Source: Rhodococcus wratislaviensis (GTDB lineage: Bacteria > Actinomycetota > Actinomycetes > Mycobacteriales > Mycobacteriaceae). Taken from it: DNA of 64,000 nucleotides. Position numbers and translations under genes: made by a program. The stretch covers positions 186,001 to 250,000 of the forward strand of contig NZ_UAUI01000025.1 of assembly GCF_900455735.1 (NCBI RefSeq), given 5' to 3'. Under the pieces are notes generated by a model. That model made no database searches. It saw nothing but the letters and a program-made list of their open reading frames with translations, and had not been told where the DNA came from. Shown piece by piece: positions 8,604-17,229 of the stretch (its first letter is position 1; each line of letters begins with the position of its first letter).

Positions 8604-9167
8604 CTACTCCTGGTTCCGTAGCGAGTTCCACGCGGCGCGCGCCAGTTCGGGCGCCACCGCGGTGGGGTCGGTGGTCATGGCGCCCGCCAGCCATTGGCGG
8701 GAGTACTCCTGAGCCGGACCGAGCCACAACGCATAGAGCACGTCGAAGTCGAACCGGCGGACCGTTCCGTAGTGTTCGTGGACCCGCCACCACTGGGTGA
8801 CGTCGCGGAAGAACACCGCATTGGTGGAATCGGCCCGCTCGTCGACGCCCGGGGGCCGCGGCGCGGCGAGGATGGTGGCCCGCTGCGGGTTGCCGGACAC
8901 CCACTGCAGGTGGCGGACGACGGCGCCTTCCACCCCGGACCGCGCGTCGGCGCATTCCGCGAGTGCGGCCCGGAATCCGTCCTGGTAGTCGGCGAGCGCC
9001 CGCAGCCAGACCTGGAGGTACAGCTCTTCCTTGTTGGGGAAGTGGTGGTAGACGGCTCCGACGCTGACGCCGGCCTCCTGCCGGATGTCGGCGAGCCGGG
9101 TCGCGAGGACGCCGCGGCGGGCGAAATGGTCCTCCGCAGCGTCCAGCAACAGACTTTGAATCGGCAC
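8604..9167 (-). CDS. TetR-family regulator
   Basis: This 187-residue protein has an N-terminal TetR helix-turn-helix: AAEDHFARRGVLATRLADIRQEAGVSVGAVYHHFPNKEELYLQV, residues about 9-52. The rest is a variable ligand-binding domain. It is the first gene of the TetR-thioesterase-dehydratase operon. The GTG start gives the standard short N-terminus before the HTH; an upstream in-frame start is not needed. It is divergent from the adenylate cyclase gene, with 90 bp between starts, so it might influence both. Confidence 0.85.
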   Translation of the reverse strand: MPIQSLLLDAAEDHFARRGVLATRLADIRQEAGVSVGAVYHHFPNKEELYLQVWLRALADYQDGFRAALAECADARSGVEGAVVRHLQWVSGNPQRATILAAPRPPGVDERADSTNAVFFRDVTQWWRVHEHYGTVRRFDFDVLYALWLGPAQEYSRQWLAGAMTTDPTAVAPELARAAWNSLRNQE

Positions 9168-9257
9168 ACACCGAATATAGTTCGGTCACAGTCGCGGGGG
9201 AAGGCGAGTTCGCAGGATTACGGCGAAGGGCGACGTCGTTCCTGGGACGATGAGGAC

Positions 9258-10460
9258 GTGCGCATCCCGCGACAGCCCCGACGGATCACGCCCCGAACGG
9301 GACGTCTGGTGTCCCCGCCGCCTCGCCCGCTCCGACGCCCCGGTCCGCCACCCACGCAACTCCACGAGTTCGAGGCCGCAGGCCTCCTCGACGGACTCAG
9401 CGGGGCGGATCGCTCCGCGCGCATGGGAGTCCTGAACACCCTGATCGAGGACGGGGTGTCGATCGACGAGCTCCGCGTCGCCTCCCGTGACAATCGACTC
9501 GCGCACCTGCTGCTCGAGCACGCGCTGTCGCCGAAGGGCCGGTACGGCATCGACGAGATCTCTCGGAAGACCGGTGTCACCGTGGAGGACGCCCGGCGGT
9601 GGTTCCGGGCAATCGGCCGGGGTGCGTCGGAGGACGGGACGTTCTACGACGACGGCGACCTCGACCTCGCGCGCGGACTCAAACAATACCGGGACCTGGG
9701 GCTCGACGAGAGCGGAATCTTCGCGGCCGCCCGGGTCCTCGGCCGCAACCTCTGGACGGTCGCCGACGCCGCGGACGCGCTGCTGCAGGAGCGACTCGAG
9801 GCGACACGCGATCACCCCGAGGTGGCCCTGCGGTACGCGGTGGAGGTGCGGCGCATCGCGGATTTCGAGGCGCAGATCCTGGCTCACCTCATCGCCACCA
9901 CCCTGCGCCACCAACTGCGCTCCGATGCGGTGGGTATCGCCAGGGACTCGAACCTCCAGGTTCGGGGGGCGCAGGAGATCGGCGTCTGTTTCGCCGACCT
10001 CGTCGGATTCACGCTGCTCGGTGAGCAGGTGGCGCCCGCCGATCTGGGGCGGGTGGCCGAGCGCCTCGACGGGCTGGCCACCGATCTGGCGCTGCCGCCG
10101 GTGCGTCTGGTGAAGACGATCGGGGACGCCGTCATGATCGTCTCGCCCGATCCCAACGCGCTGGCCTACACCGCGCTCGACCTCGTGCAGGCCGCGCGCG
10201 CCGAGGGGCTTCCGCCGTTGCGGGCCGGGATCGCCTGGGGCACGGCGGTGCCGAGCGCGGGAGACTGGTTCGGCAGGCCCGTCAACATGGCCAGTCGCGT
10301 CGTCGCGGTCGCGCCGTCTCACGAGGTGGTCGTGACCGGCGAGTTCTACGACGAACTCGACACGGACGCGTTCTGGGGCGAGCCGGCGGGCAGTCACCGG
10401 CTCAAGGGAATCGACGCCCCTCAGGACCTCTTCGGGATCGGCCGCCGGTCGGTCGCCTGA
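9258..10460 (+). CDS. Class III adenylate cyclase, Rv1264-like
   Basis: This protein of about 400 residues makes cyclic AMP from ATP. Residues about 35-210 resemble the autoinhibitory, pH-sensing N-terminal domain of M. tuberculosis Rv1264, for example GLLDGLSGADRSAR then LIEDGVSIDELR. The C-terminal catalytic domain keeps every key residue: metal aspartates D247 (FADLVGFT) and D290 (KTIGDAVM), adenine-specifying K286 and D336 (DWFGRPVN), and transition-state N343 and R347. A proline/arginine-rich tail of about 35 residues precedes the homologous region. The GTG start at 9258 is uncertain, and a later start would remove that tail. It is soluble, with no membrane helices. Confidence 0.87.
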   Translation: MRIPRQPRRITPRTGRLVSPPPRPLRRPGPPPTQLHEFEAAGLLDGLSGADRSARMGVLNTLIEDGVSIDELRVASRDNRLAHLLLEHALSPKGRYGIDEISRKTGVTVEDARRWFRAIGRGASEDGTFYDDGDLDLARGLKQYRDLGLDESGIFAAARVLGRNLWTVADAADALLQERLEATRDHPEVALRYAVEVRRIADFEAQILAHLIATTLRHQLRSDAVGIARDSNLQVRGAQEIGVCFADLVGFTLLGEQVAPADLGRVAERLDGLATDLALPPVRLVKTIGDAVMIVSPDPNALAYTALDLVQAARAEGLPPLRAGIAWGTAVPSAGDWFGRPVNMASRVVAVAPSHEVVVTGEFYDELDTDAFWGEPAGSHRLKGIDAPQDLFGIGRRSVA

Positions 10461-10542
10461 CCGGCGCGGCTCCGAAAACGTGTCGTACCCTCGCGATACG
10501 GTCATGGCACAGCTCACAGAAGCACATCGAGTGAGGCGCATC

Positions 10543-10848
10543 ATGACTGGCGATTCGGGCGCAGACTGGCATTTCTACGCGGTGGTCGAAACCGCGGTGG
10601 ACGGTGGTCACACGCTCGCCGCGTTCGGGCCGCGACCGACGGCGCTCGACGCGCTCCGGCTGGCCGTGCATTCGGTCAACCACACCGCGTATTCGGTTCT
10701 GGAACAGGGGATCGCGGGAGATCCGCGTGCCGAGGCGAGCGTCGTCGAGCGGTTGCCGATCACGTCGTTCACCATCAGGCGGCACCGCCGCAGCACGAGC
10801 GAACTCGATGCCCGCTGGATGCTGAACGGCGGCAGGCACCACCGGTAG
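10543..10848 (+). CDS. Conserved hypothetical protein, about 101 residues
   Basis: I do not recognise this family. It is a small soluble protein with a likely beta-rich start (ADWHFYAVVETAVDGGHTLAAFGPRPTALDALRLA) and a basic C-terminus rich in Arg and His. ATG 10543 is chosen because GAGTGAGG precedes it at normal spacing. In-frame ATG 10504 and GTG 10480 would lengthen it by 13 or 21 residues. It follows the cyclase by about 80 bp on the same strand and ends 2 bp from the stop of the convergent TetR gene. Confidence 0.6.
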   Translation: MTGDSGADWHFYAVVETAVDGGHTLAAFGPRPTALDALRLAVHSVNHTAYSVLEQGIAGDPRAEASVVERLPITSFTIRRHRRSTSELDARWMLNGGRHHR

Positions 10849-10850
10849 GG

Positions 10851-11417
10851 CTACCGCGGTTCGGTGGTGAGGTAGTACTCGAGCACGGGCCCGACCCAGC
10901 GCATCAACTGTTCGTGCGTCATGTCGGCTACGGGCGGCACCCGGAGTACGTAGCGGGAAAAGGCGAGTCCGAGGATTTGCGACCCGACGAGGGCAGCGCG
11001 TTCGTCCGCGCGATCCGCGGTGACCACGGCGAGGGCGGGCGCCACCTGGCGAGCGAAGACCTGCAGCATCGCCTCGGCGGCCCAGGGGCTGCTCGCCGCC
11101 GCGCGGAGGAGGGGGAGGAACGCGCCGTCGTTCTCCCACACCGCGAAGAAGCGCGGCATCAGCACGCTCGCGAGTTCCGTCGCGGGAACGTCGTGGAGGT
11201 CGGGCAGGTGCAGATCGAATTCGGCTGCCTCGGCGAACAGGGATTCCTTGTTGGTGAAGTACCGGACGACCAGTGCGGCGTCGACGCCCACATCCGACGC
11301 GACGGCGCGCATCGTCGTGCGTTCGTAACCGTCGGTGCCGAACCGGGCGCGGGCGGCGTCGAGTATCGCGGCGCGGGTGGTGACGGCGGAGCGGGCGCGG
11401 CGTTCGGACATTTCCAC
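10851..11417 (-). CDS. TetR-family regulator divergent from flavin monooxygenase
   Basis: This 188-residue protein carries the TetR HTH ILDAARARFGTDGYERTTMRAVASDVGVDAALVVRYFTNKESLFAEA at residues about 18-62. The C-terminal part resembles the TetR_C domain of actinobacterial drug-responsive repressors. Its start may be the second Met, at 11411. It faces a flavin monooxygenase gene across about 100 bp that contain two copies of a 20-bp palindrome. This strongly suggests autorepression and control of the monooxygenase, relieved by the compound that the monooxygenase modifies. Confidence 0.87.
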   Translation of the reverse strand: MEMSERRARSAVTTRAAILDAARARFGTDGYERTTMRAVASDVGVDAALVVRYFTNKESLFAEAAEFDLHLPDLHDVPATELASVLMPRFFAVWENDGAFLPLLRAAASSPWAAEAMLQVFARQVAPALAVVTADRADERAALVGSQILGLAFSRYVLRVPPVADMTHEQLMRWVGPVLEYYLTTEPR

Positions 11418-11422
11418 AGTCT

Positions 11423-11486
11423 AAGTCAACAGCTGTTGACCTGACGCCGCGATGCGCCTACCGTCGAAGTCAACAGTTGTTGACTT
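11423..11486. promoter_or_regulatory. Two tandem TetR operator palindromes
   Basis: A perfect 16-bp palindrome GTCAACAGCTGTTGAC lies at 11425-11440. A near-identical copy, GTCAACAGTTGTTGAC, lies at 11469-11484, centred 44 bp away, about four helical turns. Both extend outward with AA...(C/T)T flanks. The first sits just upstream of the TetR start. The second is 34 bp before the monooxygenase ATG, where a -35-like TTGACT is embedded. This arrangement would let one repressor shut both divergent promoters. Confidence 0.75.
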
Positions 11487-11517
11487 AGTGGGACACCTTT
11501 CGACCGGAGGCAACGTC

Positions 11518-12960
11518 ATGAAGCACATCGACGTGGTGGTGATCGGCGCGGGACCCACCGGATGCATGCTCGCGGGCGAGTTGGCGACGGCGGGCCGATC
11601 GGTGACGGTGCTGGACAAGCGCGCCGCGCCGTCCACCCTCAGCCGGGCATTCGGCGTCCATGCCCGCACCCTCGAACTGCTCGATGCCCGCGGACTCGCC
11701 GACCGGCTCGTGGCTACCGGCGCCGCCGCACCCGGTCTGAAGCTGTGGCGCGGTGCAGCGCTGAACCTCGGACGCCTGCAGACCCGGTTCCCGTTCGTCC
11801 TCGTCACCCCGCAACGGAACGTCGACGCCCTGCTGGAGGAGCACGCCCGGGACCGCGGCGCCGACATCATCCGTGGTTTCACCGTGACCGGAGTTGAGCA
11901 GGACGGGGACGGCGTCCGCGTTCACGGCCACGACAGTTCGGGACGCGGCAGCACCTTCCACGCGACATATGCGGTCGGTGCGGACGGCGCGCACAGCGCG
12001 GTGCGGACGATGATCGGGCAACCGTTCCCCGGCAAGGCTGTGCTGCGGTCGATCATGCTCGCCGACGTCGAACTCGAGAATCCACCGGACAATCTCGTGA
12101 CCGTCAACGCCGTCCGCGACGGATTCGCGTTCATCGCGCCATACGGCGACAACCTGTTTCGGGTGATCGCCTGGAACCGCCGGCATCAGGTGGACGACAC
12201 CGCCCCGGTGGACCGGGAGGAACTGCGCAGCACCATCGAGGTCGCGATGGGCACCGACTACGGACTCGGCGACGTGCGCTGGCAGTCGCGTTTCCACAGC
12301 GACGAACGGCAGGTCCCGCAGTACCGGACGGGCCGGGTGTTTCTCGCCGGCGACGCAGCCCATGTGCATTCGCCTGCAGGTGGGCAGGGCATGAACACGG
12401 GTATTCAGGACGCCGTCAATCTCGGCTGGAAACTCGCGGCCGTCCTGGACGGCGCGGACGACGCGGTGCTCGACACGTACCACTCCGAGCGGCACCCGGT
12501 GGGCCGGCTGGTTCTGCGGTCGAGCGGTGCCACCATGCGCATGATGATCGTCCGGCCGTGGATCCTGCGGAAAATCCGGAACGGGGTAGTGGCGGCGCTT
12601 CTCGGCTTCCCGCCGATCGGCGATGCGATCGCCAGGATGTTCTCGGGTATCGGAATCGGGTACGGCCACCACGCCGGCGAGAGCACCGTGGTCGGCCGAC
12701 GTGCCGAGGATCTGCCCACCGACGCCGGACGGCTGTACGAGGTGATGCGTTCGGGCGGTTTCGTCCTGGTCACCGAGCCCGGGACTCCTGTTCCGGGCGA
12801 TGTCCACGCGGTGGCCCGGACCGACGACGGCCCCGGACTGCTCGTGCGTCCCGACGGCTACATCGCCTGGGCGGGCGACAGTGCGTCCGGCCGGTGGCGG
12901 GACGCACTGGAACGGTGGACGGCCCGCACGTCGAACGGTGCCCGGCCGGTCAGCCGGTGA
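11518..12960 (+). CDS. FAD-dependent aromatic-type monooxygenase (PheA/TfdB family)
   Basis: This 480-residue group A flavoprotein hydroxylase has the FAD dinucleotide motif VVVIGAGPTGCMLAGELA at residues 6-23, a central VGADGAHSAVR (the DG motif contacting NAD(P)H and FAD), and GDAAHVHSPAGGQGMNTGIQDAVNLGWKLA near residues 281-310. Such enzymes hydroxylate phenols, polyketides or rifamycins using NAD(P)H and oxygen. ATG 11518 is chosen because ACCGGAGG precedes it and the FAD motif then starts at the usual position. Divergent TetR control fits a xenobiotic- or antibiotic-inactivating role, but the substrate is unknown. Its 3' end overlaps the convergent aminopeptidase by 11 bp. Confidence 0.88.
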   Translation: MKHIDVVVIGAGPTGCMLAGELATAGRSVTVLDKRAAPSTLSRAFGVHARTLELLDARGLADRLVATGAAAPGLKLWRGAALNLGRLQTRFPFVLVTPQRNVDALLEEHARDRGADIIRGFTVTGVEQDGDGVRVHGHDSSGRGSTFHATYAVGADGAHSAVRTMIGQPFPGKAVLRSIMLADVELENPPDNLVTVNAVRDGFAFIAPYGDNLFRVIAWNRRHQVDDTAPVDREELRSTIEVAMGTDYGLGDVRWQSRFHSDERQVPQYRTGRVFLAGDAAHVHSPAGGQGMNTGIQDAVNLGWKLAAVLDGADDAVLDTYHSERHPVGRLVLRSSGATMRMMIVRPWILRKIRNGVVAALLGFPPIGDAIARMFSGIGIGYGHHAGESTVVGRRAEDLPTDAGRLYEVMRSGGFVLVTEPGTPVPGDVHAVARTDDGPGLLVRPDGYIAWAGDSASGRWRDALERWTARTSNGARPVSR

Positions 12961-15460
12961 CGTCCGGCAGGCTGTTGAACGCCTGCGCTCGCAGGTCCCG
13001 GGCGAGATGATCCCGTTGCTCGAGCACCAGCCGCCGTAGCGCGGCGGGCGCATCGGCATGGGTGGCGAGCCATCCGTCCGCCGCGTCGAGTGTCGTCTCG
13101 GACGGGAACAACCCGACCACGATCCGCCGCGCGATTTCGATACTGCGCTCCTCCCACACCGAGCCGATCGAGGCGAAGTAGCCGGCGCCGTATCCCTCGA
13201 CGAGATCGTGCCGGGCGCCTGCGCGGAACCCGGCGATGATCGCGCCGAGATGTTCGTTGGACAGTGTGCGGTCGTGGAGGATCGATTCCCAGGCCTTCGC
13301 TTTCACGTCCGGGTCCGGCCGCGAGAACTTCGCCCGCAGGTACGCGGTGCGGCCGGAACCGGTGTCGTCGCGGCGCAGTTCGACGTCGAGGTCCGCGTCG
13401 TCGGCGTGCCCGGTTGCGGCGAGCGCGCCCCAGAACCCCCAGCGCAGATCCGGGTCGAGGGCCAGCCCGGTCGGCGCCGGCCCGCCGGCCTCGAGAATCG
13501 ACCGGATGTCGGCCGCGCGACTGCCGTCCATCGCCGCAGCGGACGCCACCGCCCGTGCCCAGGCGAGTTGGCTTCCCGAAGCCGGCGGGGCGTCCCACAA
13601 CGCGCGCCAGGTGAGCGCGAGCCAGTCGAGACGGGCGGCGTCGCGCGAGGGCTCGGGGAGGAAGTGCTCGATCGCGTACGGGGCGTTGGCCAGCACAGAG
13701 GTGAGGAGCGTCAGGTGCGACTCCGCCGGTGAGAACCTCTGGGCCATCGACAGATACCGCGTGGCGCCCAGTTCGCTGTCGCGGGTCGCGTTCCACAGCG
13801 ACGACCAGATCAGGCCGCGCGCCAGCGGGTCGCGCACCCGGTCGAGGGAGGTTTCGACGGTGGTCAGCGATCGGTCGTCCAGCCGCACCTTCGCGTACGT
13901 CAGGTCGGCGTCGTTGAGCAACACGAGCGGCGCGTCGGCGAGATCGATCGGGGTGTGGGCGTCGGCGAGGTCGACCTCGATCCGCTGCACGCACACGAGG
14001 TCGCCGGTGTCGTCGAAGTCGTAGCGCCCGACACCGAGGCGGTGTGGACGCGGATCGGTCTGCACGATCGAGGCGCGTTCGTCGGCGCCGCGCTGCAGGC
14101 TCAGAGCGGACACTCCGGTTGTCTGCAACCAGGCGCGCGCCCAGCTCGTCAGATCCCGGCCCGACGTGGCCGACAGTTCGGTCAGCAGATCCGTGAGGGT
14201 GGTGTTCCCGAAGGCGTGGGCGCGGAAGTAGCGGCGCGCCCCCTCGAAGAACGCGTCACGCCCGGCGTACGCGACGAGTTGCTTGAGGACGCTGGCGCCC
14301 TTCGCGTACGTGATCCCGTCGAAGTTCAGTTTCGCGGCTTCGAGGTCGACGATGTCCGCGACGATCGGATGCGTCGTCGGCAACTGGTCCTGCAGGTACG
14401 CCCACGCCTTGCGGCGGTTGGCGAAGGCCACCCACGCGTCGGTCCACCGGGTGGCCTCTGCGTTGGCCAGTGCGCCCATGTAGTCGGCGAACGATTCCTT
14501 GAGCCACAGGTCGTCCCACCACACCATCGTGACGAGGTCGCCGAACCACATGTGGGCCATCTCGTGCAGGATCGTGTTCGCCCGGCCCTCGTACTGGGAG
14601 TCGGTGGCGGCGCCGCGGAACACGTACGCCTCGGTGAACGTCACACAGCCGGGGTTCTCCATGGCGCCGAGGTTGTACTCGGGGACGAACACCTGGTCGT
14701 ACTTGCCGAACGGATAGGGGTAGTCGAAATTCTCCGTGAAGAACCCCAGCCCCTGCCGGGTGATCTCGAAGATCGTGTCGGCGTCGAGGTACTGCGCAAG
14801 TGAGGCGCGGCAGAGGACGCCCAGCGGGATCGTGACGTCGCCGCCACTCCATTCCGAGTCGACCCGGTGGTAGGGCCCGGCCACGACCGCGGTGATGTAG
14901 GTGGAGATCGACAGTGTCGGCGCGAACGTGACGACCTGCCCGCCGGTGGTGTCTTCCCGCTCGACGACCTGTTGGTTGGAGACCACCTCCCACTCCCGCG
15001 GCGCACTGACGACGAACGTGAACGGCGCCTTCAGGTCCGGCTGTTCGAAACACGCGAATACCCGCCGCGCGTCCGCCGGCTCGTACTGCGTGTAGAGGTA
15101 CGTCTGCCCGTCGGCCGGGTCGAGGAACCGGTGCAGACCCTCACCGGAACGGCTGTATTCGCCCCGGGCGGCGACGGTCACGACGTTGGATTCCCGCAGC
15201 CCGGTCAACGCGATACGGGCGCCGTCGTAGTCGACGGGGACGTCGGCGCCGTTGACCGTCACCGACTCCACTCCGGCGCCGAGGAAGTCGAGCCAGGTCG
15301 TGGACGTGCGGGCGGTGAACTCGACGGTCGTGGTGGTCGCGAACGTCCCGACCTCCCGGTCGACGGCGCCGAGTACGTCCAGTTCCACCCGATAGCCGAG
15401 AACGTCGATCGCGCGGGAACGTTCGGCGGTTTCGGCTCGGGTCAGGTTCGCTGTGCTCAC
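12950..15460 (-). CDS. pepN: Aminopeptidase N, M1 zinc metallopeptidase
   Basis: This 836-residue cytosolic enzyme removes N-terminal residues from peptides. It contains the exopeptidase motif GAMEN and the zinc site H299-E-M-A-H303 with E322 in WLKESFADY, the HEXXH-x18-E pattern of M1 peptidases. The length fits actinobacterial PepN of about 850 residues. The C-terminal ERAP1-like domain is complete and ends close to its convergent neighbour. The GTG start gives MSTANLTRAEA-like residues typical of this family. Confidence 0.95.
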   Translation of the reverse strand: MSTANLTRAETAERSRAIDVLGYRVELDVLGAVDREVGTFATTTTVEFTARTSTTWLDFLGAGVESVTVNGADVPVDYDGARIALTGLRESNVVTVAARGEYSRSGEGLHRFLDPADGQTYLYTQYEPADARRVFACFEQPDLKAPFTFVVSAPREWEVVSNQQVVEREDTTGGQVVTFAPTLSISTYITAVVAGPYHRVDSEWSGGDVTIPLGVLCRASLAQYLDADTIFEITRQGLGFFTENFDYPYPFGKYDQVFVPEYNLGAMENPGCVTFTEAYVFRGAATDSQYEGRANTILHEMAHMWFGDLVTMVWWDDLWLKESFADYMGALANAEATRWTDAWVAFANRRKAWAYLQDQLPTTHPIVADIVDLEAAKLNFDGITYAKGASVLKQLVAYAGRDAFFEGARRYFRAHAFGNTTLTDLLTELSATSGRDLTSWARAWLQTTGVSALSLQRGADERASIVQTDPRPHRLGVGRYDFDDTGDLVCVQRIEVDLADAHTPIDLADAPLVLLNDADLTYAKVRLDDRSLTTVETSLDRVRDPLARGLIWSSLWNATRDSELGATRYLSMAQRFSPAESHLTLLTSVLANAPYAIEHFLPEPSRDAARLDWLALTWRALWDAPPASGSQLAWARAVASAAAMDGSRAADIRSILEAGGPAPTGLALDPDLRWGFWGALAATGHADDADLDVELRRDDTGSGRTAYLRAKFSRPDPDVKAKAWESILHDRTLSNEHLGAIIAGFRAGARHDLVEGYGAGYFASIGSVWEERSIEIARRIVVGLFPSETTLDAADGWLATHADAPAALRRLVLEQRDHLARDLRAQAFNSLPDVTG

Positions 15461-15497
15461 GCGTCGATCCTGCCAGCCCCGCCCGCAGGCCGCGGCG

Positions 15498-16352
15498 CTA
15501 CCGGTTGCTCAGGACGGAGCCGACGCCGGCCGCGACGACGAGCGCGATCGCGGCCAGCGACTGCAGTCCGAGTACCTGCCCGAGCACGATCACCCCGGCG
15601 AGGGTCGCGGCGGCAGGCTCGAGCGCAATGAGCACGGCGAACACCTTCTTGCTCATCACCTGCAGCGCCCGTAGCTCGAGCGAATACGGAATCACCGACG
15701 ACAGCAGGGCCACCGCCGCGCCCACGGCCAGGATCCGGGGGTCGAACAGTGCGGTGCCGCCGGACACCGCGCCGAGCGGAAGCGTCAGGGCCGCCGCGAC
15801 GATGCTCGCGCCGGCGAGGCCGTCCGCGCTGGGAACCGTCGCCGCGAGGTTCGAGCCGGCGACGATGTAACCGGCCCACGCCGCCCCGGCGGTGAGCGCG
15901 AAACACACCCCCACCAGGTCGAGGGACTCGGCGCCCGAGTTCTCGCGCAGGCCGAGCATGACCACCCCGGTCAGTGCCGCCAGCACCCACACACCGTCCC
16001 GCAGTCTTCGCGACAGCACGGCGGCGAGGGTGAGCGGGCCCAGGAACTCGATGGTGACGGCGGTGCCGAGCGGGAGCCGCGCGAGGGCCTCGTAGAACGC
16101 CGAATTCATCACGGCCAGCGCCACTCCGAGGGCGAGGATGCCCTCCCGTTGCGTTCGCGTCCACCGTCGCCAGCGCGGCCGCACGATCACCCCGAGGATG
16201 ATCGCCGCTATCGTCAGCCGCAGCGACACCGCGCCACTGGCGCCCACCGCCTCGAACAGGGTGCTCGCGAAGGCGGCGCCGAACTGGACGGACAGCACCG
16301 ATCCGAGGACCGAGACGACGGGAAGAAGCTGACTGCGCGGCTCGGCTGTCAC
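15498..16352 (-). CDS. EamA/RhtA-family exporter
   Basis: This 284-residue protein has ten predicted hydrophobic segments in two EamA repeats, as in DMT-superfamily exporters. RhtA-like features are the early AFASTLFEAVGASGAVSLRL segment, LGTAVTIEFLGPLTLAA in the first repeat, and VMSKKVFAVLIALEPAAATLAGVIVLGQ in the second. RhtA exports threonine, homoserine and related compounds across the inner membrane. It lies 37 bp downstream of nothing on its own strand except the enoyl-CoA hydratase (19 bp), so it may be cotranscribed with it. The exact substrate is unknown. Confidence 0.85.
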   Translation of the reverse strand: MTAEPRSQLLPVVSVLGSVLSVQFGAAFASTLFEAVGASGAVSLRLTIAAIILGVIVRPRWRRWTRTQREGILALGVALAVMNSAFYEALARLPLGTAVTIEFLGPLTLAAVLSRRLRDGVWVLAALTGVVMLGLRENSGAESLDLVGVCFALTAGAAWAGYIVAGSNLAATVPSADGLAGASIVAAALTLPLGAVSGGTALFDPRILAVGAAVALLSSVIPYSLELRALQVMSKKVFAVLIALEPAAATLAGVIVLGQVLGLQSLAAIALVVAAGVGSVLSNR

Positions 16353-16371
16353 CGGCGTGCGATGCCCGGGT

Positions 16372-17172
16372 TCACCGGCCGGTGAAGTTCGGGCTGCGGC
16401 GATCGAGCATCGCGCCGACCGCCTCGTGATGGTCCGCGGTGTGATGGGCGAGCGACTGCATGGCCGCCGACAGTTCGAGGAGGCTCTCGAGGCTCTGGTG
16501 ACGGCCCTCGCGCAGCAGTTTCTTGGTCATCCGCAGCACCTGCGGCGGGTTGACCGCCACGCGGTCGGCGAGCGCACGCGCCGCGCCGAGGAGTTCCCCG
16601 GGTTCGGTGACCTGCGAGACGAGCCCCCACTCCAGGGCCTTCGCGGCGTCGATCGCGTCGCCGGTGAACGCCATCTCGCTGGCCCGCGCCATCCCGACGG
16701 CCTGCGGAAGGAACCAGGCGCCGCCGTCGCCGGGGACGAGCCCGACCTTGACGAAGCTCTCCGCGAACACGGCGGCCGTGGAGGCGATCCGCATGTCGCA
16801 CATCAGCGACAGGTCGCATCCGGCACCGATGGCGGGTCCGTTGACGGCCGCGATGGTCGGCACCTCGCAGTGGTAGAGGGCCAGCGGGATGCGCTGGATG
16901 CCGTGCCGGTAGCCCTGCCGCAGGTCGGCGGGGGAGCCGCCGAACATTCCGGCGCGGTCGCGCATGTGCTTGACGTTGCCGCCGGAGGAGAAGGCCGAAC
17001 CCGCACCCGTGACGATCGCGACGCGCACGCTGGGATCACCGTTGACGTCGGCCACCGCATCCTCGAGCGCCTCGATCACGTCCGGCTCGGAGATCGGGTT
17101 GCGCGCCTCCGGGCGGTTGAGCGTCCAGGTGACGATGTCGCCATCGCGGGTGGTGAGCACGGCGTCGGTCAT
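16372..17172 (-). CDS. Enoyl-CoA hydratase/isomerase family protein
   Basis: This 266-residue crotonase-fold protein has the oxyanion-hole segments AFSSGGNVK near residue 62 and NGPAIGAGCDLSLMCDMRIAS near 115, then ESFVKVGLVPGDGGAWFLPQAVG. It would hydrate enoyl-CoA or carry out a related reaction in fatty-acid or aromatic-acid breakdown. It starts from ATG 17172 on the minus strand, 57 bp after an SDR gene in the same direction, and precedes the RhtA-like exporter. The precise substrate cannot be inferred. Confidence 0.87.
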   Translation of the reverse strand: MTDAVLTTRDGDIVTWTLNRPEARNPISEPDVIEALEDAVADVNGDPSVRVAIVTGAGSAFSSGGNVKHMRDRAGMFGGSPADLRQGYRHGIQRIPLALYHCEVPTIAAVNGPAIGAGCDLSLMCDMRIASTAAVFAESFVKVGLVPGDGGAWFLPQAVGMARASEMAFTGDAIDAAKALEWGLVSQVTEPGELLGAARALADRVAVNPPQVLRMTKKLLREGRHQSLESLLELSAAMQSLAHHTADHHEAVGAMLDRRSPNFTGR

Positions 17173-17229
17173 GGACGACTCCCTCGGGTGTGAGCGCGGA
17201 TTCGAGACCGTCCCAGTCTGTCATTGCGC

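Noticed and set aside
10480..10542. Earlier GTG/ATG starts for the small hypothetical protein
   Set aside because: They lack a Shine-Dalgarno sequence, while ATG 10543 has GAGTGAGG. They remain possible.
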